Shown: one piece after another, positions 8,237-18,249 of the stretch
Layout of the letters: each line of letters begins with the position of its first letter
Position numbering within the stretch: position 1 is the stretch's first letter
Assembly: GCF_007859935.1 (NCBI RefSeq)
Contig: NZ_SJPO01000001.1
Coordinates: 682,001-746,000 of the forward strand
DNA: 64,000 nucleotides
DNA from: Posidoniimonas polymericola
Lineage (GTDB): Bacteria > Planctomycetota > Planctomycetia > Pirellulales > Lacipirellulaceae
Direction of reading: 5' to 3'
Translations under genes and position numbers: made by a program
The notes under the pieces: generated by a model
Seen by the model: the letters and a program-made list of their open reading frames with translations, nothing else
What the model was told of the DNA's origin: nothing
The model's database searches: none

Positions 8237-9703
8237 ATGTCTACGCCCCCCAAAAAACTCTACATCGAAACCGTCGGCTGCCAGATGAACCTGCTCGACA
8301 GCGAGCTGGTCGTGGCGAGCCTCCGCAAGGAGGGCTACGAGCTGACCGGCACGCCGGCCGACGCCGACACCATCCTGTTCAACACGTGCAGCGTCCGGCA
8401 GCACGCCGAGGACAAGATCTACAGCGCGCTGGGCCGGCTGAAGAACGCCAAGCAAGAGAAGCCAGGCCGCGTGATCGGCGTGATGGGCTGCATGGCGCAG
8501 AAGGACCAGAAGCTGATCTTCCAGCGGGCGCCGTACGTCGACCTGATTGTCGGCCCCGGCCAGCTGCACCAGGTGCCCGAGCTGATCCGCGGCATCGAGC
8601 AGGACGGCCAGCAGCGGATGGAGGTCAGCCTCGGCCGCAAGGACGGCAAGGTCGACACCATCAAGCGGAGCCACGAGAGCTTCGACCCGCTGCGCGACCC
8701 GACCATGCGGCCCACGCCGTTCCAGGCGTACGTGCGGATCCAGATCGGCTGCGACAAGTTCTGCACCTACTGCATCGTCCCCAGCGTCCGTGGCCCGGAG
8801 CAGAGCCGACCGCCGAGCCAGGTCCTGGCCGAGGCAGGCCAGCTAGCCGACGAGGGCTGCAAGGAGATCACGCTGCTGGGCCAGACGGTCAACTCCTGGC
8901 GCCACGAGGAGGACGGCCGCCGCTGGCGGTTCAGCGACCTGCTGACCGAGCTGCACGAGGTCGACGGGCTGGAGCGGATCAAGTTCGTCACCAGCTACCC
9001 GCGCGACATGACCGACGACGTGCTCCAGGCGGTCCGCGACCTGCCGAAGCTCTGCAAGTACCTGCACGTGCCGGCGCAGAGCGGATCGGACGAGCAGCTC
9101 AAGCTCATGAAGCGCGGCTACACGGTCGCCGAGTACCGCGAGATGCACGACCGCGCCAAGCGGTGGATGCCCGACGTGGCGATCACCAGCGACTTTATCG
9201 TCGGCTTCAGCGGCGAGACCGACGCCGACTTCCAGCAGACGATGGACCTGGTCCGCGAGTGCCGGTTCAAGAACAGCTTCATCTTCAAGTACAGCGAACG
9301 CCCCGGCACCAAGGGCGCCGACCGCATGCCCGACGACGTGCCGGACGCCGTCAAGCGGGAGCGGAACAACGAGCTGCTGCAGCTGCAGAACGTGATCAGC
9401 GAGGAGGACAACCAGCCGTTCCTCGGCAAGGCGGTGCAGGTGCTGGTCGAGGGGCCGAGCCGCAAGGAAGCCATCCGGATCGAACGAAGCGAGCAGGAGG
9501 GTGAGGCTTCGCCCGGCCAAGGTCTGCAGCTCACCGGCCGCACCATGTGCGACCGGATCGTGGTGTTTGACGGCAACGCCCGGCAGATCGGCCAGACGCT
9601 GCCGGTCGTGATCTACGAGGCCAACGCCCACACGCTGCAGGGCGTCGTGCAGACCGACCACGTGGGGCCGGAGGTGTTTGATCTGGCTGGCTCGGCGGGC
9701 TGA
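8237..9703 (+). CDS. miaB: tRNA-2-methylthio-N6-dimethylallyladenosine synthase
   Basis: A 488-residue radical-SAM methylthiotransferase that adds the methylthio group to i6A37 in tRNA. The N-terminal UPF0004 domain supplies three cluster cysteines (C15, C51, C85). The radical-SAM motif is GCDKFCTYC (C172, C176, C179), and a C-terminal TRAM domain follows. The segment FNTCSVRQHAEDK is characteristic of MiaB and not of the sister enzymes RimO or MtaB. Its stop codon abuts the stop of the convergent GH28 gene with no base between them. Confidence 0.95.
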   Translation: MSTPPKKLYIETVGCQMNLLDSELVVASLRKEGYELTGTPADADTILFNTCSVRQHAEDKIYSALGRLKNAKQEKPGRVIGVMGCMAQKDQKLIFQRAPYVDLIVGPGQLHQVPELIRGIEQDGQQRMEVSLGRKDGKVDTIKRSHESFDPLRDPTMRPTPFQAYVRIQIGCDKFCTYCIVPSVRGPEQSRPPSQVLAEAGQLADEGCKEITLLGQTVNSWRHEEDGRRWRFSDLLTELHEVDGLERIKFVTSYPRDMTDDVLQAVRDLPKLCKYLHVPAQSGSDEQLKLMKRGYTVAEYREMHDRAKRWMPDVAITSDFIVGFSGETDADFQQTMDLVRECRFKNSFIFKYSERPGTKGADRMPDDVPDAVKRERNNELLQLQNVISEEDNQPFLGKAVQVLVEGPSRKEAIRIERSEQEGEASPGQGLQLTGRTMCDRIVVFDGNARQIGQTLPVVIYEANAHTLQGVVQTDHVGPEVFDLAGSAG

Positions 9704-11008
9704 TCACTCAAACGGCTTGCCATTCACAGTAAACCCGTCGGCACGCAGGCCGTCGATCTCGCCGCGGCGGAGCTGGGGGCGGTCGGACTGCAGCTCGATG
9801 TCCTGCAGCAGGATGTTCTGCACCAGGTCGCCCTTGTTGCCCCGCAGGTCGCCGAGCGTGGCGACCGTGCCGCAGACATTCTTGATGACGATGTTGCGCA
9901 CCACCGACCGCGGCGGGGCCATGCCCTGCGGGTCGAAGAACTGCGTCCACGGCTTCACGTCGAACAGCGCCTGGGCGCCGTCGAGCGTGAGGTCCTCGAA
10001 GCTGAGGTTCTCGTACAGCTGCGGCGTGTCGGGCCGCAGCTTGAGCCGGCACACCGGCACCGCCTTGCCGACCCGGCAGTTCCGCACCACGACGTTCCGC
10101 ACGATGGTCGCCTCGCTGCCGCAGGTCAGCACGCCGTGGCCGCTGACGAAGTCGCAGTCTTCGACCACGATGTTCTCGACCGGCGGGCTCGACGCGTCCG
10201 CCAATGCGCGGGGGCCCTTGGTCCCTTTGAGTGCGATGCAGTCGTCGCCCACGGAAATCGTGACCCGGCGGATCGTGACGCCCTGGCAGCTGTCGATGTC
10301 GATGCCGTCGGAGCTCGGCGCTCGGTCGATCGAGACCTCGCCCCACGGCTGGTCGTCGCCCGCGATCTTGGGCGGGTCGCCGTGCGGCGCGGTGATCGAG
10401 ATGTCCTCCAGCAGCACGTTGCGGCAGCGGTAGGTGTGCAGGTTCCAGAAGCCGGAGTCCTTCAGCGCGATGCCCGCTACGGTCACGGAGTCGCAGTTGT
10501 CGAAGTACATCAGCCGCGGGCGTTCGACCTCGAGGTTGGTGCACTTGCGGTTCTCGGCGCGGCGTTTCCAGAACGCCCGCCAGTAGGGCTTGCCGTTGCC
10601 ATTGAGGGTCCCCTCGCCGGTGACCACGGCTCTGGGAAGGCCCTCGGCATTGATCAACGCGGGCCGCCACGGCTGCACCTTGCCCTCGATGCGGGTCTGG
10701 CGGGTGGGGAAGTCGGCGATGTCGGTCGAGCCGAGCAGCACCGCGCCCTTTTCCACGCGGAGCGAGACGCCCGGCTTGAGGAACAGGGCGCCGGTCTTGA
10801 ACACGCCCGCGGGAACGACCAACTCGCCGCCCCCCTGGGCCGAGAGCTGGTCGATGGCGGCTTGGATCTTGGTGGTGTTGAGCGTCTCGCCATCGCCGAC
10901 GGCGCCGTGGTCGACGATCGAGGCCGCCGGGGCGGGGCAGGGGACGGCCAGCAGGACGCCGACAGCCAGAGCAGACTGGGCAGCCAGAGCAGACAGGGCA
11001 CGCAGCAT
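9704..11008 (-). CDS. Secreted glycoside hydrolase family 28 (polygalacturonase-like)
   Basis: A 434-residue protein with a signal peptide (about 25-30 residues) and a right-handed beta-helix fold. GH28 active-site motifs are present: SSDGIDIDSC (equivalent to NTD), GDDCIALK with the catalytic Asp pair, and GHGVLTCGSE (equivalent to GHG). GH28 enzymes hydrolyse galacturonan and related pectic polymers, so this protein probably acts outside the cell or in the periplasm. ATG 11008 is chosen because it starts a clean signal peptide and has AGAGG upstream. The frame extends to a TTG at 11035. Confidence 0.88.
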   Translation of the reverse strand: MLRALSALAAQSALAVGVLLAVPCPAPAASIVDHGAVGDGETLNTTKIQAAIDQLSAQGGGELVVPAGVFKTGALFLKPGVSLRVEKGAVLLGSTDIADFPTRQTRIEGKVQPWRPALINAEGLPRAVVTGEGTLNGNGKPYWRAFWKRRAENRKCTNLEVERPRLMYFDNCDSVTVAGIALKDSGFWNLHTYRCRNVLLEDISITAPHGDPPKIAGDDQPWGEVSIDRAPSSDGIDIDSCQGVTIRRVTISVGDDCIALKGTKGPRALADASSPPVENIVVEDCDFVSGHGVLTCGSEATIVRNVVVRNCRVGKAVPVCRLKLRPDTPQLYENLSFEDLTLDGAQALFDVKPWTQFFDPQGMAPPRSVVRNIVIKNVCGTVATLGDLRGNKGDLVQNILLQDIELQSDRPQLRRGEIDGLRADGFTVNGKPFE

Positions 11009-11156
11009 AAGAAGAGCCTCTCGAGCAGCAGACAAGGTGCAGGAAATCAGGCCGAAGCTCCGGCCGCCGTCTGCCTAGCTTAGGCGTTATGCACGCCAGA
11101 TTCGAGTAGAAAGGCCGCCTACCGGTCAGCTTGCGGAAGAGGGGCCGCCGGTTGCG

Positions 11157-11315
11157 TTAGGCGGCGCGGCTGCTGGCGTTCCACGCCTTGGTGAAGAAGC
11201 AGGTGCAGCAGTTGTGGCACCGCACCTTGGCGAGCAGCACCAGGCGGTACACCAGCGAGTCCTGGCTGCGGCTGACGTAGACGTTGGTCGAATGGCAGTG
11301 GGGGCACTTGAGCAT
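11157..11315 (-). CDS. Small zinc-ribbon-like protein
   Basis: A 52-residue protein, read directly from the minus strand. It opens MLKCPHCHSTNVYVSR and later has CHNCCTCFF, giving two CxxC knuckles (C4/C7 and C35/C38 or C39) separated by about 30 residues, the layout of a zinc ribbon. The middle (VYRLVLLAKV) is hydrophobic. A GGAG-like sequence lies 5' of the ATG. Similar short CPHC proteins are common in Pirellulales as uncharacterised proteins. It could bind nucleic acid or be a redox or structural zinc protein; the sequence does not say which. Confidence 0.6.
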   Translation of the reverse strand: MLKCPHCHSTNVYVSRSQDSLVYRLVLLAKVRCHNCCTCFFTKAWNASSRAA

Positions 11316-11547
11316 GGGCGGGTCTCCTTACCTAGCACTGCATCGACCCGGCCCGGCCGGCCCGATTGTGGGAAGCGGGCAGTCGCTGGCAAATCACTGC
11401 ACCTGGGTTCGGGGCATAGCAGTTGTGACGCACAGTCCGTTCAACCCCCCAGACTCGGTGGTGGGTCCGCAGCAGGCCAATCGGCACAACGAATCAGGTT
11501 TGCTGACAACGGGCTCTTTACCTAACCCGACCCCCCGCGATACGAAA

Positions 11548-11581
11548 GAAACGCCCGGCTGCGACGTCGCGCAACCGGGCG
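11548..11581 (-). terminator. Rho-independent terminator after the small membrane gene
   Basis: CGCCCGG at 11552-11558 pairs with CCGGGCG at 11575-11581, and the loop contains a second palindrome, GCGACGTCGC. Read on the minus strand, the stem is followed by a T-rich stretch (TTTCTTTCG), as expected for an intrinsic terminator of the leftward genes ending at 11624. The wider gap 11316-11623 holds no gene I can support. Confidence 0.7.
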
Positions 11582-11623
11582 TGTTCGATCTTCTGGTGGT
11601 GTCGCCCGTGGGCGCTGCGGGGC

Positions 11624-11758
11624 TTACAGCCGGCCCATTAGCAGCAGCACAAGTAGGATCAGCAGCAGCAGGCCGCCGATGCCGCCGATGGCGACATTCT
11701 GCAGCAATGCCGCCACGATGAGCACGACAATCACAACTCCGACTAGGCCAAGACGCAT
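11624..11758 (-). CDS. Very small hydrophobic membrane protein (DUF3309-like)
   Basis: A 44-residue protein made almost entirely of hydrophobic residues. It has two segments, LGLVGVVIVVLIVAALL and GGIGGLLLLILLVLLL, joined by a short polar/glycine turn, and ends MGRL. This resembles the tiny DUF3309 membrane proteins. It lies 50 bases downstream of the membrane protein gene at 11809 on the same strand and just before a good terminator, so the two probably share a transcript. Confidence 0.6.
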   Translation of the reverse strand: MRLGLVGVVIVVLIVAALLQNVAIGGIGGLLLLILLVLLLMGRL

Positions 11759-11808
11759 AGCATTCACTCCGGTTTGAGGTTGGATCAGTAGTTCCGCGGG
11801 CCGCGGAC

Positions 11809-13044
11809 CTAGCTTTCGATGACGTAGGTCGCCCGTCCTGTGTGGGCGCCGAGCCAGCCGCCAAGCAGGGCCACCGCCAGTGCCGTCGCGGCGCCGCCGA
11901 AGGTGACCCACAGCACGGCCTGGGCGTAGTCGCCGGCGGTCTCGGCCATTTCGTGAGCGGCCTGCTTGTAGGACTCGATCTCCTCCTCGATCGCGGTCGA
12001 GGCTCCTTCCCACAGCTCTTCGATCTCGTCGCTGCTAAGGGTGGTATTCCGCGCGAGGGCTCGTTTAGCCTCTTCGGGTTTGCCGTTGTACATCGCCATG
12101 GCGATCTGCTGCGCGGCGGCGGCGTCAAGTTCCCGAATTGCCTCGCGGATCTCGGCCCTCTTAACTTCCGGGCCGCCCTCGGCATCGAGCGACTCCGCGT
12201 AGCCCGACACCTGTCCGGCGAGCTTCTGCTTCAGGTCCTCGCGGAGGGGCTTCTCGTTATCGGGGTCGCCGATCGTCTCCTCAACCTCTTCGTAGACGCC
12301 GTTCACCAACGCGCGGGCGTCGGACTTTGACAGCTCGGTCGCGCCGGACAGCAGCTCGGCAGCGCCGTCAGAGTCGTTGTCTAGCAGGTCTTGAGACAGG
12401 CGGCGGATGGTCCGCTCATCAAGGCTGTTTACCGCGTCACGGATCTCCTGCTCGGAGAGCTGCTGGTCGACATTGGCGGCCATCTCGACCGCCTGGTCGG
12501 CGAGCCGATTCTTAACCCGCTGCGCGGTCTGCGTCTGCAGAGCGGAGCCGACCGCCTGTCCGGTGGTCTGGGCGGCCGATCCGACCGCCTGGGTCGCGTC
12601 AACCGCGACGCTGGCGGTGGCCGACAAGGCCGACTGACCGACGCCTAGCAGCATCGAAAGCCCGTAGTAGGAAATCGCGACCGCCGCCAGCGTGCCGACG
12701 CCCCACAGCGTCAGGCCGTGCAGCATCCCCGCAAAGTCGTCGATGGAGCCGGCCAGTCGGGCGGCGACCATCGACCCGATAAAGAACGCGATCAGCCAGC
12801 TAACGATGGTCCAAGCGGCGGCCGCGTCGTCGAGGCCGCCCTCCATCGTGGCCGAGTCGTAGGCGTCGGAGATGCTGACGCCCAACGCCAAGCCGAACAT
12901 GTGCAGCAGCCAGCACAGGCTGAGCGTTACGACCAGGCCGGCGAAGATCGCGCCCCACGAGAGGCGCGGCCAGAGAGCATGTGGCTCCTGAATAGTTGTG
13001 TGAGTGTGGCTATGGGGGCCGTCGTGAACGACATGTTCTTCCAT
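11809..13044 (-). CDS. Multi-span membrane protein with large soluble helical insert
   Basis: A 411-residue protein. The N-terminal 150 residues hold three or four membrane spans beginning with a PRLSWGAIFAGLVV segment, a pattern shared with PhnA-like/YrzE-like membrane proteins. A roughly 220-residue Ala/Gln/Glu-rich, probably coiled-coil region follows, and a final span lies near the C-terminus (ALAVALLGGWLGA). The N-terminus has a His-rich stretch (HDGPHSHTHT) that could bind metal. The start is ATG 13044, with AAGG upstream. Function unknown; stress-related roles are only a guess. Confidence 0.6.
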   Translation of the reverse strand: MEEHVVHDGPHSHTHTTIQEPHALWPRLSWGAIFAGLVVTLSLCWLLHMFGLALGVSISDAYDSATMEGGLDDAAAAWTIVSWLIAFFIGSMVAARLAGSIDDFAGMLHGLTLWGVGTLAAVAISYYGLSMLLGVGQSALSATASVAVDATQAVGSAAQTTGQAVGSALQTQTAQRVKNRLADQAVEMAANVDQQLSEQEIRDAVNSLDERTIRRLSQDLLDNDSDGAAELLSGATELSKSDARALVNGVYEEVEETIGDPDNEKPLREDLKQKLAGQVSGYAESLDAEGGPEVKRAEIREAIRELDAAAAQQIAMAMYNGKPEEAKRALARNTTLSSDEIEELWEGASTAIEEEIESYKQAAHEMAETAGDYAQAVLWVTFGGAATALAVALLGGWLGAHTGRATYVIES

Positions 13045-13053
13045 CGTTAGCAA

Positions 13054-13480
13054 CCTTTCTTGACGCGAGTGTTCGGATCAGGGTGGAACAGGTGAGTAGG
13101 GGTTTAAGGCAACTAGTGCGCCAAGCGGGTGGGTTTTGTTGAAACGGCGGAAATGGAGGGGGCTGGCGACCGTTACCTTCGCGATCAGGTCGAATAGGAA
13201 CCGTTGTGCTTGGCGCTCGAGCAACCCCGCCGGCGCTGGCGAGCAAGAATCGAGCGGCAGTGAGCCAACTCGCTCTCCGCTAGCCGCTAGCTTCGCTAGA
13301 CATTGCCACCGAGCGGCGGTAAAAGTCTTTCCACGCCGCTGCGGCTGCGGCGTTGAGCGTCAACCTGCCCGGCGGGCGGGCAATACGGTCCAAGATCCGG
13401 CAGCCGGCCGCGAATACCTCCCGACAGACGCAGTCGGCCAATCCCAATTCCCTTCTCCTCGAGTCACGCCAAGGAGACGA
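13054..13480. other. Intergenic region between divergent membrane-protein genes
   Basis: The 430 bases separating two divergent genes. One forward frame stays open through it, but the translation has no recognisable pattern and the downstream gene has a clear SD and start at 13481. I see no repeat, RNA gene or strong hairpin here. Confidence 0.4.
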
Positions 13481-14950
13481 ATGATGGACGCACGACACGC
13501 AGAGCTGTGGCGCCGGATCGCTGAATTTAAGTTCGACGACCCGGCCGCGGCCTTCACGTTCACCCAGCGGCTCGCCCGCGAGAACCGCTGGTCGGTCGGC
13601 CACGCCGATGCAGTCATCGACGAGTACCGCCGGTTTGTGTTCCTGGCGATGACCGCCGGCCACGAGGTCACCCCCTCCGAGGCGGTTGACCAGGCGTGGC
13701 ACCTGCACCTGACCTACACACGCAGCTACTGGGACGAGCTGTGCGGCCGGGTGCTGGGGCGCCCGCTGCACCACGGCCCGACCCGCGGCGGCTCCGTGGA
13801 CTCGGCGCGGTTTCACGAGCAGTACGAGCAGACCCTCGCCAGCTACCGCGCGGCGTTTGGAGACGAGCCGCCGGCCGCAATCTGGCCGACCGCCAAGGTG
13901 CGCTTTGGGAACCGCGGCGGGCTGGTGACGGTCGACAAGCGGCGGGCGTGGGTAGTGCCCAAGCCGTGGGACGTGCTGCGGGCGCCGCGGGTCTCGGCGG
14001 GTGCTCGGTTGGTTAGCACGGCGGCGCCGCTCGCCTTGCTGGCGGCGACCAACCCGTTCGATCTGAAGGGGCCAGAGTTTCTATCGCTGTACGGGTCGGC
14101 CTTGGTGATGGCCATCGCGGTCGGAGTGGCGCTGCGGTGGCTCCTCCGCCCCGGCGACTACGGCAGCACCGAGCCGCTGGGGCCCTTCGAAGCTGCCGTG
14201 CTGGCCGACGGTGTGAAGGGTGGGGTGCGGGCGGCGACCGCGTCGCTGCTGCGGGGCGGCTCGATCCAGATCGCTCCGGCGGCAGGCGGCTCGTCGAAGG
14301 ACATCCGCTTCAGCGTTCACCACGGGACCCCGCCCGACGCGACCGAGCTCGAGCAACGCATTGTCGCCGCTTGCGGCGTGAGCAACGGCGCCCGCTACAG
14401 CGAGCTGCTGTCGCGCGGCAAGTCGGCCGCCGAGAAGATCCAGCACCGGCTCGAGGGGTGGGGCCTGGTCGTCCCCGGCGACGGTCTGCACGGCAGCCGC
14501 TGGGCGCCGGCTCTGCTGATGTTCACGCTGCTGGGCTTGGGCGGGGTGAAGGTCTACGTCGGTCTAATGCGAGAAAAGCCGGTCGGCTTCCTCCTGCTGC
14601 TCCTGCTGGCGACCCTCGTTGTGCTCTGCTTGTTCCTCACTAAGCCGCACCGCACGGTCGCCGGGAGCCACGTGCTGCGGGCGCTGCGGCGTGACCGGCG
14701 CGAACTCCGGAGCAAGGCCGCCGTAAAGCAGGCCGACGACGGCGTCCAGGCGACCGCGTGGGCCGCGGCGTTGTTCGGGGTGTCGTCCTGCGCCTACGGC
14801 GATCTCCTGCTGCTGCCGACCGCTTGCAAGTTCCCGGACGGGCCGCCGGTCTCGACCGGCGGGTCGTCCGGCTGCGGGGGCGGCGGAGATGGGGGCGGCG
14901 GCTGCGGCGGCGGGGGTTGTGGGGGAGGCTGCGGAGGCTGTGGCGGGTAG
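13481..14950 (+). CDS. TIGR04222-type membrane protein with Gly/Cys-rich tail
   Basis: A 489-residue protein. The N-terminal region has the segment DQAWHLHLTYTRSYWDELC. Four hydrophobic segments lie in the middle and C-terminal half, with polar blocks between them. The last 30 residues are almost only Gly and Cys with a few Asp (SGCGGGGDGGGGCGG), as in TIGR04222 domain proteins. AAGGAG at 13471-13476 supports ATG 13481, with ATG 13484 equally possible. The open frame reaches back to 13136, but I reject that start. Function unknown. Confidence 0.75.
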   Translation: MMDARHAELWRRIAEFKFDDPAAAFTFTQRLARENRWSVGHADAVIDEYRRFVFLAMTAGHEVTPSEAVDQAWHLHLTYTRSYWDELCGRVLGRPLHHGPTRGGSVDSARFHEQYEQTLASYRAAFGDEPPAAIWPTAKVRFGNRGGLVTVDKRRAWVVPKPWDVLRAPRVSAGARLVSTAAPLALLAATNPFDLKGPEFLSLYGSALVMAIAVGVALRWLLRPGDYGSTEPLGPFEAAVLADGVKGGVRAATASLLRGGSIQIAPAAGGSSKDIRFSVHHGTPPDATELEQRIVAACGVSNGARYSELLSRGKSAAEKIQHRLEGWGLVVPGDGLHGSRWAPALLMFTLLGLGGVKVYVGLMREKPVGFLLLLLLATLVVLCLFLTKPHRTVAGSHVLRALRRDRRELRSKAAVKQADDGVQATAWAAALFGVSSCAYGDLLLLPTACKFPDGPPVSTGGSSGCGGGGDGGGGCGGGGCGGGCGGCGG

Positions 14951-15114
14951 CAGCGGTCCACGGCGGCTGAAACAGAGCTTTCCCCGGGCATTCTAGCGTC
15001 CGCGCAAAATAATCACGCCAGCTTCATTTCTGCGCATGGCGGGGCTACACTGGGACTAGTTGACACCAGGCGGTCGAGACAGGCGCCCTGCGCGCCCCTT
15101 CTATTCGCGGAACA

Positions 15115-18100
15115 ATGCAACTCGACACGCTGTGCAACTACCTCGACGACACGTCGTCTGCCGGGACGTGGCTTCAATCGATCGGCATCGCCCGCATCGA
15201 CTCGGGGCATCGCAACCTAGTGATGATGGCCGAGGCCGGCGTGCCGCTCGACCTGCTGGCGAACCTCTGCGACCAGTTCGCCGCCGCGGCGCCGATCCTC
15301 GCCGACCGCGACATGGCGTGGAACAACCTCGAGCGGTTTGTGTCCGGCGCCCGCAACCCGCTCAGCACCACGGCCCTGTTCGAGCGGGACTCCGAGGCCC
15401 TGCCCAACCTGCTGCAGCTGTTCTCGACCAGCCAGTACCTGAGCGACATCCTGGTCCGTGACCAGGAGGCCTACGACCTCTTGCGCATGACCGAGGGCCG
15501 CCCGGTCGCCCGCGACGTGCTGGTCGACGAGCTGCGGCCGGACCTGGCCTCGATCACGACGCGGGACGAGGCGCTCGCCGCGCTCCGCCGGCACAAGCAG
15601 CGCGAGACCCTCCGCATCGCCTACGGCGACATCGTCCGCAACCACTCGGTGGCGACCGTGTCGCGGCAGGTCTCGTTCCTGGCCGACGCGCTGGTCGAGG
15701 CCGCCCTCGGCTTCGCCCGCCGGCAGCTCGAGCAGAAGTACGGCGTCCCGCGGTGGGGCCAGGGCGACGCCGTGCGGTTCTGCGTGCTGGCGCTCGGCAA
15801 GCTCGGCGGCATCGAGCTGAACTACTCCAGCGACATCGACCTGATCCTGCTGTACGACCATGACGGCGCCACCGACGGCGCCCGCTCGATCAGCAACCGC
15901 GAGTTCTTCGAACGCCTGTCGCGCGACCTGGTCAAGCTGCTCAGCGAGAACACCGACAGCGGGGTCGCGTTCCGGGTGGACCTGCGGCTGCGGCCGGAGG
16001 GGAGCCGCGGGCCGGTCTGCTCGAGCCTGGAGCAGATGCTCGCCTACTACGACAACAAGGGCCGCACCTGGGAACGCCAGGCGTTTATCAAGGCGCGGTC
16101 GATCGCGGGCGATGTTTCGCTGGGGGACGAGCTGCTCGGGCGGCTCGAGCCGTGGGTCTACCGCCGCTACCTCAGCCTGGCCGACATCACCGGCATCAAG
16201 TCGCTCAAGCAGCGGATCGAGCACCGCGCGAAAAGCGAGGGCGACGACCTCCGCAACGTCAAGACCGGCCACGGCGGCATCCGCGACATCGAGTTCGTCA
16301 TCCAGTTCCTGCAGCTGCTCAACGGCGGCACGCTGGCCGAGCTCCGCACCGGCAACACGCTGGACGCCATCACGCAGCTCGACAAGGTCGGCTGCCTGAC
16401 GCCGCAGGAGCGGAGCCTGCTGGAGGACAACTACTGTCAGCTCCGCAAGCTGGAGCACCGCCTGCAGATCATGTACGACCTGCAGACGCACAACCTGCCG
16501 GAGTCGGACGACGAGCTCCGCAAGGTGGCGATCCGGATGGGGTACGCCGACACGCCGCCCCGCTCGGCGCTCGACTCGTTCCGCGAGGACCTGGCCGAGC
16601 TACGCGAGGTGAACCGCCGGATCCTCGACCACCTGCTGCACGACGCCTACGTCGGCGACGGGCAGGAGGAGCCCGAGGTCGACCTGATCAACGACCCCGA
16701 CCCCACCCCTGAGCGGATCCAGGAGGTGCTCGGCAAGTACCCGTTCCGCGACGTGCCCGCCGCCTACGCCAACCTGATGGCGCTGGCGACCGAGAAGATC
16801 CGCTTCCTCTCGACGCGGCGCTGCCGGCACTTCCTGGCGTCGATCTCGCCGCGGCTGCTGCCCGCCATCGCCCAGACGCCCGAGCCCGACACCACGCTGG
16901 TCAACCTCAGCCGCGTCAGCGACTCGATCGGCGGCAAGGCCGCGTTGTGGGAGCTGTTCAGCGAGAACAACGCCTCGCTCAACCTGTACGTCACGCTGTG
17001 CGCGGCCTGCCCGTACCTGGCCGGCATCCTGACCAGCAACCCGGGCATGATCGACGACCTGCTCGACAGCCTGTTGGTGGAGGGCCTGCCGACGCTCGCG
17101 CGGCTGAAGTCGGCGCTGGCCGAGCTGACCCGCGGGGCCGAGGACCAGGAGCTGATCCTGCACAGCTTCAAGAACGCCCAGCACCTGCGGGTTGGCGTGC
17201 GGGACATCCTCGGCAAGGACGACGTCAGCGCCACCCACGCGGCGTTGTCGGACATCGCCGAGGCGTGCCTTGACGCGATCATCACGACCGAGCACGCCGC
17301 GCTGGTCGAGAAGTACGGCGCGCCGACCATCGTGCTGCCCGACGACCCGGAGCTGGCCCCCGCCGCGCTCGCCGGCCGCGACGGTCAGCCGTGCGGGTTC
17401 ATCGTGCTGGCGCTCGGCAAGCTCGGCGGCGGCGAACCCAACTACCACAGCGACCTCGACCTGGTCTTCCTGTACGAGCACGAGGGCCGCACCCAGCCGG
17501 GCGGCCGGGCCAGCGAGGGGACCACCAACGGGCACTTCTTCAGCGAACTCACCCAGCGCATCATCAAGGCGGCCGGGCACCTCGGCCCGCATGGCCGCCT
17601 GTACGAGGTCGACGCGCGCCTCCGACCGACCGGGCGTGGCGGCTCGCTCGCCATGCCGGTCGACGCGTTCCTCCGCTACTTCGAGGACGGCGTCGGCCAG
17701 CTCTGGGAACGCCAGGCGCTGTGCAAGGCCCGCGTCGTGCACGGCGCGCCGGCCGCCGCCGAGTACGCCCTGCAGGCGGTGTGGCAGGCGGCGTTCGGCC
17801 CCGAGTGGCGCCAGGAGCAGGCCGAGGAAATCGGCCAGATGCGGCTGCGGCTGGAAGAGACCGCCAGCCCGCACAACCTCAAGCGTGGCCGCGGCGGCAC
17901 CATGGACACCGAGTTCCTGGTGCAGATGCTGCAGCTCAAGCACGGCGGCTCCGACCCCTCGATCCGCGTGACCGGCACGCTCGCTGCGCTGGCCGCCCTG
18001 CACGACCGCGGCTACCTGGCGGACGACGACTTCGAGCACTTTAGCGAGAGCTACCGCTTCCAGCGGAGCGTCGAGGCGCGGATCCGCCTGATGGACTCGC

Positions 18101-18249
18101 TCGGCCGCCACGAGCTGCCGACCGACGAGGCCGAGCTCCGCAAGCTCGCCTTCCTGCTCGGCGGCGGCGACGGCGAGCGGCTCGCCCGCAGAGCCGCGGA
18201 GTACTTCGACGAGAACCGCCGCCGCTTCGAGAAGCTGTTCGGAGCGTGA
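15115..18249 (+). CDS. glnE: Bifunctional glutamine synthetase adenylyltransferase / deadenylase
   Basis: A 1044-residue protein with two nucleotidyltransferase domains in tandem. The first has LGKLGG followed by SSDIDL near residues 225-242, and the second has LGKLGG followed by HSDLDL near 767-784. Each is followed by a GlnD/PII-uridylyltransferase-type helical domain. GlnE switches glutamine synthetase off and on by adding and removing AMP, under control of P-II proteins. Length and architecture are normal (usually 950-1000 residues). A P-II gene lies in this window at 28657 but is frameshifted. Confidence 0.93.
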   Translation: MQLDTLCNYLDDTSSAGTWLQSIGIARIDSGHRNLVMMAEAGVPLDLLANLCDQFAAAAPILADRDMAWNNLERFVSGARNPLSTTALFERDSEALPNLLQLFSTSQYLSDILVRDQEAYDLLRMTEGRPVARDVLVDELRPDLASITTRDEALAALRRHKQRETLRIAYGDIVRNHSVATVSRQVSFLADALVEAALGFARRQLEQKYGVPRWGQGDAVRFCVLALGKLGGIELNYSSDIDLILLYDHDGATDGARSISNREFFERLSRDLVKLLSENTDSGVAFRVDLRLRPEGSRGPVCSSLEQMLAYYDNKGRTWERQAFIKARSIAGDVSLGDELLGRLEPWVYRRYLSLADITGIKSLKQRIEHRAKSEGDDLRNVKTGHGGIRDIEFVIQFLQLLNGGTLAELRTGNTLDAITQLDKVGCLTPQERSLLEDNYCQLRKLEHRLQIMYDLQTHNLPESDDELRKVAIRMGYADTPPRSALDSFREDLAELREVNRRILDHLLHDAYVGDGQEEPEVDLINDPDPTPERIQEVLGKYPFRDVPAAYANLMALATEKIRFLSTRRCRHFLASISPRLLPAIAQTPEPDTTLVNLSRVSDSIGGKAALWELFSENNASLNLYVTLCAACPYLAGILTSNPGMIDDLLDSLLVEGLPTLARLKSALAELTRGAEDQELILHSFKNAQHLRVGVRDILGKDDVSATHAALSDIAEACLDAIITTEHAALVEKYGAPTIVLPDDPELAPAALAGRDGQPCGFIVLALGKLGGGEPNYHSDLDLVFLYEHEGRTQPGGRASEGTTNGHFFSELTQRIIKAAGHLGPHGRLYEVDARLRPTGRGGSLAMPVDAFLRYFEDGVGQLWERQALCKARVVHGAPAAAEYALQAVWQAAFGPEWRQEQAEEIGQMRLRLEETASPHNLKRGRGGTMDTEFLVQMLQLKHGGSDPSIRVTGTLAALAALHDRGYLADDDFEHFSESYRFQRSVEARIRLMDSLGRHELPTDEAELRKLAFLLGGGDGERLARRAAEYFDENRRRFEKLFGA

